Shown here: piece by piece, positions 1-6,540 of the stretch
Layout of the letters: each line of letters begins with the position of its first letter
Numbering within the stretch: the first letter of the stretch is position 1
NCBI GenBank assembly: GCA_937952345.1
Contig: CALFYN010000206.1
Location: forward strand, 1 to 10,350
Direction: 5' to 3'
DNA length: 10,350 nt
DNA from: an uncultured Acidobacteriota bacterium
GTDB taxonomy: Bacteria > Acidobacteriota > Terriglobia > Bryobacterales > Bryobacteraceae
Program-made: the position numbers and the translations under genes
The notes under the pieces: model-generated
The model's input: the letters and a program-made list of their open reading frames with translations, nothing else
Database searches by the model: none
Told to the model about the DNA's origin: nothing

Positions 1-9
1 CCGCTGAAC

Positions 10-1350
10 TCAGCCAAGGCTCTTCTCCGTTTCCCGCTCCTTCGTGAGCAACCGCGAGTTCACCTCCACCTTGCATGGCATGTGAATGTACCCGTAAATC
101 TGCCCTTCTCCGTGCCCCATCTGCAACGTGATCGCATTGTCGATCCAGTCGCAGTTCTTGTAGTGCTGCAGCGTTCCGTCCGCGATCGCCGGCGAGAACG
201 AAAAGAACGCCGGGTAAAGCTCCGGTAAATCGACGTGGAAGTCGACGGTGTATACGTCTCCCGCCGCCATCGGCGGCAATTCGTGTCCCTCCCGAGCCGT
301 ATTCGTGCCGGCAAAATCGATCCCCAGATGATTCCGCAACATGAAGCCCACGATCGGCAGTTCGATCTCCTCCTTCGCCCGCACGCTGATGCGCACCACA
401 ATGCGTGCTCCTGGAGCCAAAAGATACTGAGGAGTGCCAAATTCATCAAGAATGGCGATACCGATCACCTCTGCCCTGCCGTCACCATAACGGTGATCGA
501 TGTTCGGAATCGTGTCGGCAACCTCCGGAGCCTTCGTCGGTCCCGTCGCCTGCCTCGGTTCCCGCTTCTTATTAGTGAGATACGTGGAATCCTTTTCCAC
601 CATGGCGGCTAGATATTTCTGCACAACTACATCCGTAGGACCAAGCTCCCGAACGTGCCCCTTTTCCAGCCAAAGCGTCTGATCGCCAATCGCTTTCACA
701 TCCCCGATCGCATGCGACACGAACAGGATCGTTACCCCCCTGCTGCGCAGTTCATGCACCTTCCGCATGCATCTCTGACGAAAATAAATGTCCCCCACCG
801 CCAGCGCCTCATCCACCAGCAACACCTCCGGGTCCACATGGATCGCCACCGAAAATGCGAGCCGCACCACCATCCCGCTCGAATACGTCTTCACTGGTTG
901 GTGGATGAATTCCCCGATCTCCGCGAACGCCTCGATATCCGCATACCGCCGGTCAATCTCCGCCGATGGCAGACCCAGAATCGCTGCGTTCAAATATACG
1001 TTGTCCCGCCCCGTAAACTCCGGATTGAATCCCGACCCCAACTCCAGCAATGCCGCCACTCTTCCTTTGGTCAAAGCCTTCCCCGAAGTGGGCTGCAGGA
1101 TCCCCGCCACAATCTGCAGCAGCGTCGACTTCCCCGATCCGTTCTCCCCGATAATGCAAAACGTCTCCCCGCGGCGCACCTCGAAACTCACATCCCGCAA
1201 CGCCCAGAAATCTCTATGCCGGACAATGCGGTTGAACGCCGCCAACTCCTTCAGCCGGTCCGTCGGCGAGTCGTACATAGCGTAACTCTTCGACACGCCG
1301 TCGAACTCGATTACGGTGGGTTGCTCGTTTCGCTTGTTGTCCATTTCCAC
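10..1350 (-). CDS. Wzt-type polysaccharide ABC transporter, ATP-binding protein
   Basis: ATPase subunit that would energise export of a lipid-linked polysaccharide (O-antigen, teichoic acid or similar) across the inner membrane with a Wzm-type permease. Seen: Walker A GENGSGKST (residues 68-76), signature YSSGM (156-160), Walker B LLVDEA (177-182), H-loop His213. A linker (about 250-285) leads to a beta-rich C-terminal domain (about 290-430), as in Wzt proteins that bind the polysaccharide terminus. The 446-residue length fits Wzt with this extra domain and exceeds the roughly 250 residues of TagH/KpsT-like ATPases. The start is either GTG at 1350 or ATG at 1344; neither has a good ribosome binding site. 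No permease gene is visible; the downstream side of the gene runs off the left edge, so it may be beyond. It is divergent from the tRNA at 1405, with 54 bp between them. The family is certain; the exact polymer is unknown. Confidence 0.9.
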   Translation of the reverse strand: MEMDNKRNEQPTVIEFDGVSKSYAMYDSPTDRLKELAAFNRIVRHRDFWALRDVSFEVRRGETFCIIGENGSGKSTLLQIVAGILQPTSGKALTKGRVAALLELGSGFNPEFTGRDNVYLNAAILGLPSAEIDRRYADIEAFAEIGEFIHQPVKTYSSGMVVRLAFSVAIHVDPEVLLVDEALAVGDIYFRQRCMRKVHELRSRGVTILFVSHAIGDVKAIGDQTLWLEKGHVRELGPTDVVVQKYLAAMVEKDSTYLTNKKREPRQATGPTKAPEVADTIPNIDHRYGDGRAEVIGIAILDEFGTPQYLLAPGARIVVRISVRAKEEIELPIVGFMLRNHLGIDFAGTNTAREGHELPPMAAGDVYTVDFHVDLPELYPAFFSFSPAIADGTLQHYKNCDWIDNAITLQMGHGEGQIYGYIHMPCKVEVNSRLLTKERETEKSLG

Positions 1351-1404
1351 GGGTTTGACTTTGCCCCAAGTGGTTGAGTACGCTGGAGTATAGACCCCTT
1401 ACGT

Positions 1405-1481
1405 GCCGGTGTAGCTCAGGTGGTTAGAGCGGCGGTCTCATAATCCGCAGGTCGTAGGTTCGAGTCCTACCGCCGGCACCA
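1405..1481 (+). tRNA. tRNA with anticodon CAT (elongator tRNA-Met, or tRNA-Ile2)
   Basis: A complete cloverleaf can be folded. The acceptor stem GCCGGTG/CGCCGGC is 7 bp with one T-G wobble. The D arm is GCTC/GAGC, the anticodon loop is CTCATAA with anticodon CAT at 1439-1441, and the T arm is GTAGG-TTCGAGT-CCTAC. Discriminator A and an encoded CCA follow (1478-1481). Position 31-39 of the anticodon stem is a T-T mismatch. The fully paired first base pair and the absence of three consecutive G-C pairs next to the anticodon loop argue against initiator tRNA. Elongator Met is most likely; an Ile2 tRNA, read after lysidine modification of C34, cannot be excluded by eye. A TATAGA sequence at 1389-1394 is a possible -10 element, but no matching -35 was found. 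The gene ends one base before the parB stop codon on the opposite strand. Confidence 0.95.
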
Positions 1482-1482
1482 C

Positions 1483-2397
1483 CTATTCCTCAGCCACAAT
1501 CAACGAGTAAACTCGGTGCAGATCCTCCTGACTGTAATACTCGATCTCAATCTTCCCTCGCTGGTCAGACTTCTCCACGATACGTACTCTCGTACCTAAG
1601 ACCCTTTCCAGCTCATCTGCCGCGGCACGAATGTTCGGATCCTGCCGCTTGAACGTATCCGGCGACTCCTCCCGAGGCCCCGTTGCCTGCTGTACCATCC
1701 GTTCCACCTGGCGCACGGATAACCCCTGCGCCATGATCTTGTCGGCGATCTCCCGCTGCAACTCCGGATCGCTCAGCCCCAACAGCGCCCTCGCATGCCC
1801 CATGGATAGCCGGTACTCCCCCAGGGCCAACTGAATGTCTGTCGGAAGCTTCAGCAGCCGCAGCATGTTCGTCACCGAGCTGCGGTCCTTCCCCGTCCGC
1901 CGCGCGATGTCTTCATGGCTCAACTGGTGCTCCCGGTGCAGCTTGTCAAACGCTTGCGCCACCTCGATCGGATTCAGATCCTCACGCTGGATGTTCTCAA
2001 TGAGGCTCACTTCCAGCAGATGATCGTTCGAGGTGTTGGCCACCACCACCGGAACCTCTGTCAGCCCCGCTAAACGGGAAGCGCGCCATCGCCGTTCCCC
2101 GGCCACGATCTCGTAGCGCTCACCCTTTTGCCGCACAATCAAAGGCTGGATGATCCCGTTCGCATCGATCGATTGCGCAAGCTCCCGCAGCCGGTCCGGC
2201 TGAAACGAGGAACGCGGCTGCAAGGGATTGGGGTCAATCCGGTCAATGGGCAGACGGATTGGGCCTGTGTTGCTCTGCGGTGCCTCTTGCGGGGGGGGAG
2301 GAGGGATGGGAGCCGCTGCCGCCGCCGGCTTCGTCGGCAGCAGCGCTGCTAGGCCCTTACCCAGCGCCTTGCGTGGATTGTCTAGCGGCTTGTTCAT
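1483..2397 (-). CDS. parB: Chromosome partitioning protein ParB (CTP-dependent clamp)
   Basis: ParB/Spo0J binds parS, hydrolyses CTP and spreads along DNA as a sliding clamp, building the nucleoprotein complex that ParA segregates. Seen in 304 residues: a typical N-terminal tail (KALGKGLAALLP, 10-21) of the type that stimulates ParA ATPase; a low-complexity Ala/Pro linker (24-37); the N-terminal CTP-binding domain from about 47 with AGERRWR (99-105) and ENIQRED (134-140); a helix-turn-helix for parS recognition (about 158-186, with SHEDIARRTGKDRSSV); and a C-terminal dimerisation segment (about 255-304). The start at 2397 has AAGGAA (2408-2413) ten bases upstream. The gene overlaps the end of parA by 41 bp, so translational coupling is likely. 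The stop lies 1 bp from the convergent tRNA, leaving no room for a terminator of its own. Confidence 0.97.
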   Translation of the reverse strand: MNKPLDNPRKALGKGLAALLPTKPAAAAAPIPPPPPQEAPQSNTGPIRLPIDRIDPNPLQPRSSFQPDRLRELAQSIDANGIIQPLIVRQKGERYEIVAGERRWRASRLAGLTEVPVVVANTSNDHLLEVSLIENIQREDLNPIEVAQAFDKLHREHQLSHEDIARRTGKDRSSVTNMLRLLKLPTDIQLALGEYRLSMGHARALLGLSDPELQREIADKIMAQGLSVRQVERMVQQATGPREESPDTFKRQDPNIRAAADELERVLGTRVRIVEKSDQRGKIEIEYYSQEDLHRVYSLIVAEE

Positions 2398-3151
2398 GAG
2401 TCAGAATTTCCTTGGCGAGTTTGATATAACTTTCCGCGCCCTTGGATCGGGGATCGTAAACCAGAATCGGCTTCCCGTGACTCGGCGCCTCCGCCAATCG
2501 AATGCTGCGCGGAATCACCGTCTCGAACACATCATCCTGGAAAAAATCTCTCAGATCGCTGGCAACTTGCTTTGTCAGAGTCGTGCGGTCATCGTACATC
2601 GTCAGCAGCACACCCTCGATCTGAAGATCATGCCCGAATGCTTCTTTAACCCGCTCGACAGTGTCAATCAACTGCGAAACCCCTTCCAGCGCGAAAAACT
2701 CGCATTGAATGGGTATCAACACCGAGTCCGCCGCAACAAGAGCGTTCAATGTCAGCAGATCCAACGCCGGAGGGCAATCGATCAGAATAAAGTCGTACCC
2801 GTCGCGGATCGCCTCCAGTTTGCCTCTCAACCTGCTCTCGCGATCCGTCACTTCAACCAGCTCCAGATTCGCCGCAACAAGGTTTCGGTCCGAAGAAACC
2901 ATACTCAACCCGTCGCACTGCGTTTGCTGAATGATTTCGATGAGCGGTGTCTCGCCAACAAGAGCGTCGTATGTCGTCGGCAGCCCGGAACCCTTGGAGA
3001 TCCCGAGTCCTGTTGTCGCGTTCCCTTGCGGATCCATATCCACTAACAACACACGCATCTCATTCGCCGCAAGCGAAGCCGCGAGGTTGATGGCGGTCGT
3101 AGTTTTGCCAACTCCGCCTTTTTGGTTAGTTACTGCGATGACTTTGGCCAT
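2357..3151 (-). CDS. parA: Chromosome partitioning ATPase ParA (Soj)
   Basis: ParA is a deviant Walker ATPase that dimerises on ATP, binds DNA non-specifically and pulls ParB-parS complexes apart during chromosome segregation. Seen in 264 residues: the deviant Walker A motif KGGVGKTT (11-18) with signature Lys11 and catalytic Lys16; DMDPQGN (38-44); Walker B-like LIDCPP (123-128) with Asp125; and the C-terminal segment PRSIRLAEAPSHGKPI (214-229) typical of chromosomal ParA/Soj. There is no N-terminal helix-turn-helix, so this is the short chromosomal type and not a plasmid ParA that represses its own promoter. The reading frame stays open upstream to a TTG at 3214, but that would run through a parS site. 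The ATG at 3151 matches the family N-terminus (MAKVIAVTNQKGG). No clear Shine-Dalgarno sequence precedes it. Gene order is mnmG-parS-parA-parB, all on the minus strand. Confidence 0.97.
   Translation of the reverse strand: MAKVIAVTNQKGGVGKTTTAINLAASLAANEMRVLLVDMDPQGNATTGLGISKGSGLPTTYDALVGETPLIEIIQQTQCDGLSMVSSDRNLVAANLELVEVTDRESRLRGKLEAIRDGYDFILIDCPPALDLLTLNALVAADSVLIPIQCEFFALEGVSQLIDTVERVKEAFGHDLQIEGVLLTMYDDRTTLTKQVASDLRDFFQDDVFETVIPRSIRLAEAPSHGKPILVYDPRSKGAESYIKLAKEILTHEQAARQSTQGAG
2408..2413 (-). promoter_or_regulatory. Ribosome binding site of parB
   Basis: AAGGAA on the minus strand, ten bases before the parB ATG and inside the coding sequence of parA. It supports the start at 2397 and independent or coupled initiation of parB within parA. 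Confidence 0.5.
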
Positions 3152-3187
3152 GGCCAGGGGTGGAAGCCAATATCCTACCACGGAGGA

Positions 3188-3203
3188 TGTTCCACGTGGA
3201 ACA
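3188..3203. promoter_or_regulatory. parS: parS centromere site 1
   Basis: TGTTCCACGTGGAACA is a perfect 16-bp palindrome and matches the widely conserved bacterial parS consensus (TGTTtCACGTGaAACA; the C/G variant is well known in proteobacteria). It lies 37 bp upstream of the parA start codon, in the mnmG-parA gap. It would be the loading site for the ParB encoded just downstream, and its position could also let ParB affect transcription entering parA. Confidence 0.93.
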
Positions 3204-3214
3204 CAACCGACCAA

Positions 3215-3230
3215 TGTTCCACGTGGAACG
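3215..3230. promoter_or_regulatory. parS: parS centromere site 2
   Basis: TGTTCCACGTGGAACG matches site 1 at 15 of 16 positions and differs only in the last base, which breaks the outermost palindromic pair. An 11-bp spacer separates it from site 1, and the centre-to-centre distance is 27 bp. It begins 6 bp from the mnmG stop codon. Two tandem near-perfect parS copies this close together are unlikely by chance. Confidence 0.92.
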
Positions 3231-3235
3231 CCCTC

Positions 3236-5086
3236 CTAACGTCCCAAATATACGTTCAACACGGCAATTGCAGCGGGTGTAACACCGGGGATGCGCGAGG
3301 CTTGACCTAAATTGGTGGGTCTTACCCGAGACAAACGGTCGCACACTTCGCGACTAAGACCCGGAACGGAACGGAAGTCCAACCCTTGCGGAATAGGACG
3401 ATGCTCAGAATCGGCGAGTCGTTTCAAATGACGATGCTGCTGCGCTAAGTAGCCTTCGTACTTGCATTCTGTTTCAAGTGTCTTCAATAACGACGGCAGA
3501 GGATCTTCGCCCAAGGCACCGGATAGCGGAGTCGCAACACGGGAAATTTCAGCTTCTGGACGTCGGAGCCAGACGGCGTAGGTTGGGCGGTCGTCACAGT
3601 TCAAGCCCAAATCAGTGGGGACAATACGAGTGGTTCGCAGGAAGTGCTCCAAACGCTGGCGCTGACTACGCTTCTTTTCAAACAGGGCCCAACGGTGGTC
3701 GCAGACGAGGCCGGCGCGGCGCCCGAGGGCAGTCAACCGTTCGTCGGCGTTGTCGATGCGGAGTTGCAGACGGAACTCGGCGCGGGAGGTGAACATTCGA
3801 TAGGGCTCATCGGCGCCCTTGGTCACCAAGTCGTCGATCATAATGCCGACGTAGCCTTGGTCGCGGCCGATCACAACGGGACTTTGCCCGGAGACCCATG
3901 CCGCGGCATTCATGCCGGCAACAAGGCCTTGTGCACCGGCTTCCTCGTAGCCCGAGGTTCCGTTGATCTGACCAGCGAGAAACAACCCCGGAAGCTTTTT
4001 GACCATCAGCGAGTGATCTAACTCGCGGGGGTCGATCGCGTCGTACTCTATGGCGTAGCCGGGACGCATCATCTCGGCGTCCTCTAGACCCTCGATGCTG
4101 GCGATCATGCGGGCCTGTACGTCGATGGGCATGCTGGTGGACAAGCCATTGACGTAGACCTCATAGGTGTCGAGGCCTTCCGGCTCGAGGAAGATTTGAT
4201 GGCGGATCTTGTCGGGGAACTTGACCACCTTATCTTCTATAGAAGGGCAATATCTGGGGCCGATGCCGTCTATCTGTCCACTATATAGGGGTGAACGTGC
4301 CAAACTGTCCCTGATGATGCCGTGGGTATCAGCCGTGGTATAGCCGATGTAGCATTTCACCTGCTCTCGTTCTATCTTATTGGTGAGAAATGAGAAAGGC
4401 GTTGGAATCGGATCGCCATCCTGGGGTTCGAAGCGGGACCAATCGATGGTCCGGCCATCCAGGCGCGGAGGGGTGCCGGTCTTGAGCCGAGTCCAGGGAA
4501 GGCCGAGGTTCCGCAATTCCTCGCCCAGGAGGTTGGACGGGGCCTCGCCGTTGCGGCCGCAGCTATAGCGGTTCTCGCCCACATGCGCTAAACCATTTAG
4601 AAAGGTGCCGGTGGTTACCACGACCGAGTGTGCGGACACAGAGCGGCCGTCGCGTAGATAGACTCCCATGACGCGCCCTTGTTCGAGCCACAAGCTGGCG
4701 ACTTCCGCCTGGAGGATGCGCAGATTTGGTTCCTGCTCCAGAACCTCACGCATCTTCACGCGGTACATCTTCTTGTCGCACTGAGCCCTTGGACTCCAGA
4801 CGGCAGGCCCGCGACTGGTATTGAGAAGACGGAACTGAATGCCGACCGCGTCTGCAACTTCTCCCATGACCCCGCCGAGAGCATCGATCTCACGAACCAA
4901 ATGTCCCTTGGCGATGCCGCCGATGGCGGGATTGCACGACATCTGCGCGATGAGGTCGAGGTTCATGGTGACCATGGCGGTACGAGCGCCCATGCGAGCG
5001 CAGGCGCGCGCGGCCTCACAGCCGGCATGTCCGGCACCAACCACTATCACGTCGTATTTTACGGAGCGTCCCAGATTTGGCATCAT
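3236..5086 (-). CDS. mnmG: tRNA uridine 5-carboxymethylaminomethyl modification enzyme MnmG (GidA)
   Basis: FAD-dependent subunit of the MnmE-MnmG complex, which uses methylene-tetrahydrofolate, NADH and glycine or ammonium to modify U34 of tRNAs reading split codon boxes. Seen in 616 residues: the N-terminal FAD-binding motif VVGAGHAGCEAA (15-26); QMSCNPAIGG (48-57) with the conserved Cys51; the long conserved block around LLNTSRGPAVWSPRAQCD (87-104); KTGTPPRLDGRTIDW (202-216); RYCPSIEDKV (278-287) with the second conserved Cys280; a second FAD-contact region FLAGQINGTSGYEEA (369-383); and the C-terminal helical domain that contacts MnmE and tRNA, ending near IPGVTPAAIAVL (599-610). The length is close to the family norm of about 620-630. 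Two adjacent ATG codons (5086, 5083) are possible starts. mnmE is not adjacent and rsmG does not follow. The parS sites lie just after the stop. The gene is divergent from purD. Confidence 0.97.
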   Translation of the reverse strand: MMPNLGRSVKYDVIVVGAGHAGCEAARACARMGARTAMVTMNLDLIAQMSCNPAIGGIAKGHLVREIDALGGVMGEVADAVGIQFRLLNTSRGPAVWSPRAQCDKKMYRVKMREVLEQEPNLRILQAEVASLWLEQGRVMGVYLRDGRSVSAHSVVVTTGTFLNGLAHVGENRYSCGRNGEAPSNLLGEELRNLGLPWTRLKTGTPPRLDGRTIDWSRFEPQDGDPIPTPFSFLTNKIEREQVKCYIGYTTADTHGIIRDSLARSPLYSGQIDGIGPRYCPSIEDKVVKFPDKIRHQIFLEPEGLDTYEVYVNGLSTSMPIDVQARMIASIEGLEDAEMMRPGYAIEYDAIDPRELDHSLMVKKLPGLFLAGQINGTSGYEEAGAQGLVAGMNAAAWVSGQSPVVIGRDQGYVGIMIDDLVTKGADEPYRMFTSRAEFRLQLRIDNADERLTALGRRAGLVCDHRWALFEKKRSQRQRLEHFLRTTRIVPTDLGLNCDDRPTYAVWLRRPEAEISRVATPLSGALGEDPLPSLLKTLETECKYEGYLAQQHRHLKRLADSEHRPIPQGLDFRSVPGLSREVCDRLSRVRPTNLGQASRIPGVTPAAIAVLNVYLGR

Positions 5087-5151
5087 CTTTACTTGGCACG
5101 AAGGCCCACTATCCCAGTACCTTCAATTTTAGCCAAATCGGAGTACATCCC
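5087..5151. promoter_or_regulatory. Divergent intergenic region between mnmG and purD
   Basis: These 65 bp must hold the 5' signals of mnmG (minus) and purD (plus). The segment is more AT-rich than its surroundings. On the minus strand TAAAAT (5127-5132) could be a -10 element for mnmG, but no convincing -35 pair was found on either strand, so I do not place promoters. Confidence 0.35.
5140..5143 (+). promoter_or_regulatory. Ribosome binding site of purD, deciding a TTG start
   Basis: GGAG, eight bases before the TTG at 5152. It fixes the start at this TTG and not at an upstream in-frame ATG (5077), which would lie inside the mnmG coding region and add 25 residues unlike the family. Confidence 0.6.
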
Positions 5152-6426
5152 TTGAAAGCACTGGTCATTGGGTCGGGAGGCAGGGAACACGCCATCGCCT
5201 GGCGTCTTTCCCAGGAACCGGGGGTGCAGGTGGTCTGCAGTCCAGGGAATCCTGGAATGGCGAGCCTTGGGCCCTGCCTGCCGCCCGCGGCCAACACGCC
5301 GGACGGATATCTGGCGGTGGCGAGACAACAAGGAGTCGATCTGACCGTCGTCGGGCCCGAGGCTCCGTTGGTAGCCGGAGTGGTGGACGCATTCCAGGCG
5401 GCAGGAGAAAAGATCGTCGGGCCGACGCAGGCGGCGGCACAACTGGAGGCGAGCAAGCAGTTCGCAAAAGAGGTGATGAACGGAGCAGGAATTCCCACAG
5501 CGCGCTACGTTTCGACCAACTCCATCGATGAGGCGCGCCGGGCGCTTGAAGCCTTCACGTATCCGCTGGTGCTGAAAGCCGACGGGCTTGCCGCCGGCAA
5601 GGGAGTGATCATCGTCGAATCGCCGGACGCCGCGCACCAAGCTCTCGAAACGCTGCAAGGGCTGGGACCGAAGATTCTTGTCGAAGAATTTCTCACCGGG
5701 GAAGAAGCCAGTTTCATTGCCTTGTGCGACGGGCGGCGGGCTCTCGCGCTGGAGGCCTCGCAAGACCACAAGACGATCTTCGACGGCGATACAGGACCGA
5801 ACACGGGTGGGATGGGCGCCTATTGCGACGGCCGGATCCTGACAGCCGTCCAAAACCGATTGGTTATGGACACAGTCATTCAGCCGGCGCTGGACTACAT
5901 GGCGAGGCGGGGCACTCCGTTCAGCGGGTTCCTCTATGCGGGGCTGATGATGACCCAATCGGGACCGAAGGTGCTGGAGTTCAACGTCCGATTGGGCGAT
6001 CCCGAGACGCAAAGCCTTCTGCATCGCATCCAGGGTGGATTTGCGAACAGCTTGCTGGCGGCGGCGAGCGGCGATTTGTCCGGTGCCGCGTTCGATTGGA
6101 GGCCGGAGCCTTCGGTCTGTGTTGTGATGGCCTCCGCCGGCTATCCCGACAAACCGCGCACGGGGGATGTGATCCAAGGAATCGCCAAAGCGGAAGAGTC
6201 GGGCGCGGTGGTGTTTCATGCGGGAACGCGACTCGCCGGCGGCGCGCTACAGACGGCTGGGGGGCGGGTTCTCGGGGTGACCTCTTCGGGAGAAACACTA
6301 CAGGCGGCGATCGACAACACCTACGCGGCGGCCGGGGCGATCCATTTTGACGGCATGCAATACCGGCGGGACATTGGCGCCAAGGGGTTGAAGCGCTGGG
6401 GTAAGATAGGGAATGCGGGGACGTAG
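5152..6426 (+). CDS. purD: Phosphoribosylamine-glycine ligase (GAR synthetase)
   Basis: ATP-grasp ligase for the second step of de novo purine synthesis: phosphoribosylamine + glycine + ATP to glycinamide ribonucleotide. Seen in 424 residues: N-terminal fold with the exact family start (M)KALVIGSGGREHAI; ATP-grasp core with LKADGLAAGKGV (141-152), KILVEEFLTGEEAS (174-187), DHKTIFDGDTGPNTGGMGAY (205-224) and LEFNVRLGDPETQ (275-287), which supplies metal and nucleotide ligands; C-terminal domain to QYRRDIG (403-409). The length is near the 429 residues of E. coli PurD. The start is TTG with GGAG eight bases upstream. The family usually ends shortly after the RRDIG segment. Here about 15 further residues run into the tRNA-Arg gene, and the stop TAG (6424-6426) is formed by tRNA positions 8-10. 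No other pur gene is adjacent. Confidence 0.96.
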   Translation: MKALVIGSGGREHAIAWRLSQEPGVQVVCSPGNPGMASLGPCLPPAANTPDGYLAVARQQGVDLTVVGPEAPLVAGVVDAFQAAGEKIVGPTQAAAQLEASKQFAKEVMNGAGIPTARYVSTNSIDEARRALEAFTYPLVLKADGLAAGKGVIIVESPDAAHQALETLQGLGPKILVEEFLTGEEASFIALCDGRRALALEASQDHKTIFDGDTGPNTGGMGAYCDGRILTAVQNRLVMDTVIQPALDYMARRGTPFSGFLYAGLMMTQSGPKVLEFNVRLGDPETQSLLHRIQGGFANSLLAAASGDLSGAAFDWRPEPSVCVVMASAGYPDKPRTGDVIQGIAKAEESGAVVFHAGTRLAGGALQTAGGRVLGVTSSGETLQAAIDNTYAAAGAIHFDGMQYRRDIGAKGLKRWGKIGNAGT

Positions 6427-6493
6427 CTCAGATGGATAGAGCGGTCGCCTCCTAAGCGACAGGCCGGCAGTTCGAATCTGCCCGTCCCTACCA
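6417..6493 (+). tRNA. tRNA-Arg (anticodon CCT)
   Basis: Complete cloverleaf. The acceptor stem is GGGGACG/CGTCCCT with a G-T pair at position 1-72, and the D arm is GCTC/GAGC. The anticodon stem GTCGC/GCGAC is perfectly paired around loop CTCCTAA, with anticodon CCT at 6451-6453, which reads AGG. The T arm is GGCAG-TTCGAAT-CTGCC. Discriminator A and an encoded CCA follow (6491-6493). The first ten bases overlap the 3' end of purD on the same strand, so the tRNA may be cut from a purD transcript by RNase P or made from a promoter inside purD. I found no well-spaced -35/-10 pair there. The sigma factor gene starts 47 bases downstream. Confidence 0.96.
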
Positions 6494-6512
6494 TAGCATC
6501 ACGCCGGCACGA

Positions 6513-6518
6513 TATAAT
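6513..6518 (+). promoter_or_regulatory. Candidate -10 element of the sigma factor gene
   Basis: TATAAT, a perfect -10 hexamer in GC-rich surroundings, 20 bases after the tRNA-Arg. The -35 position (about 6490-6495, accata) is poor. If it is used, transcription would begin near 6525. That is after the ATG at 6517, which overlaps this box, but before the GTG at 6541. Confidence 0.4.
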
Positions 6519-6540
6519 GAGCCGACTAACGGGAATCCAC

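Noticed and set aside
3126..3344. A 72-codon minus-strand frame over the mnmG end and the parS sites, with a repeated STWN motif
   Set aside because: The repeat is simply the two parS copies translated, and the rest overlaps mnmG and parA out of frame.
5077..5151. Extended purD start at ATG 5077
   Set aside because: It would overlap the start of the divergent mnmG and add 25 residues absent from PurD. TTG 5152 has a ribosome binding site and matches the family N-terminus.
5087..5151. Replication origin near mnmG
   Set aside because: No cluster of TTATCCACA-like boxes was seen here or elsewhere in the window. The origin may be near but not inside.
6374..6407. Promoter inside purD for tRNA-Arg (TTGGCG or TTGAAG with TAAGAT)
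   Set aside because: The spacers are 22 and 8 bases, outside the usable range.
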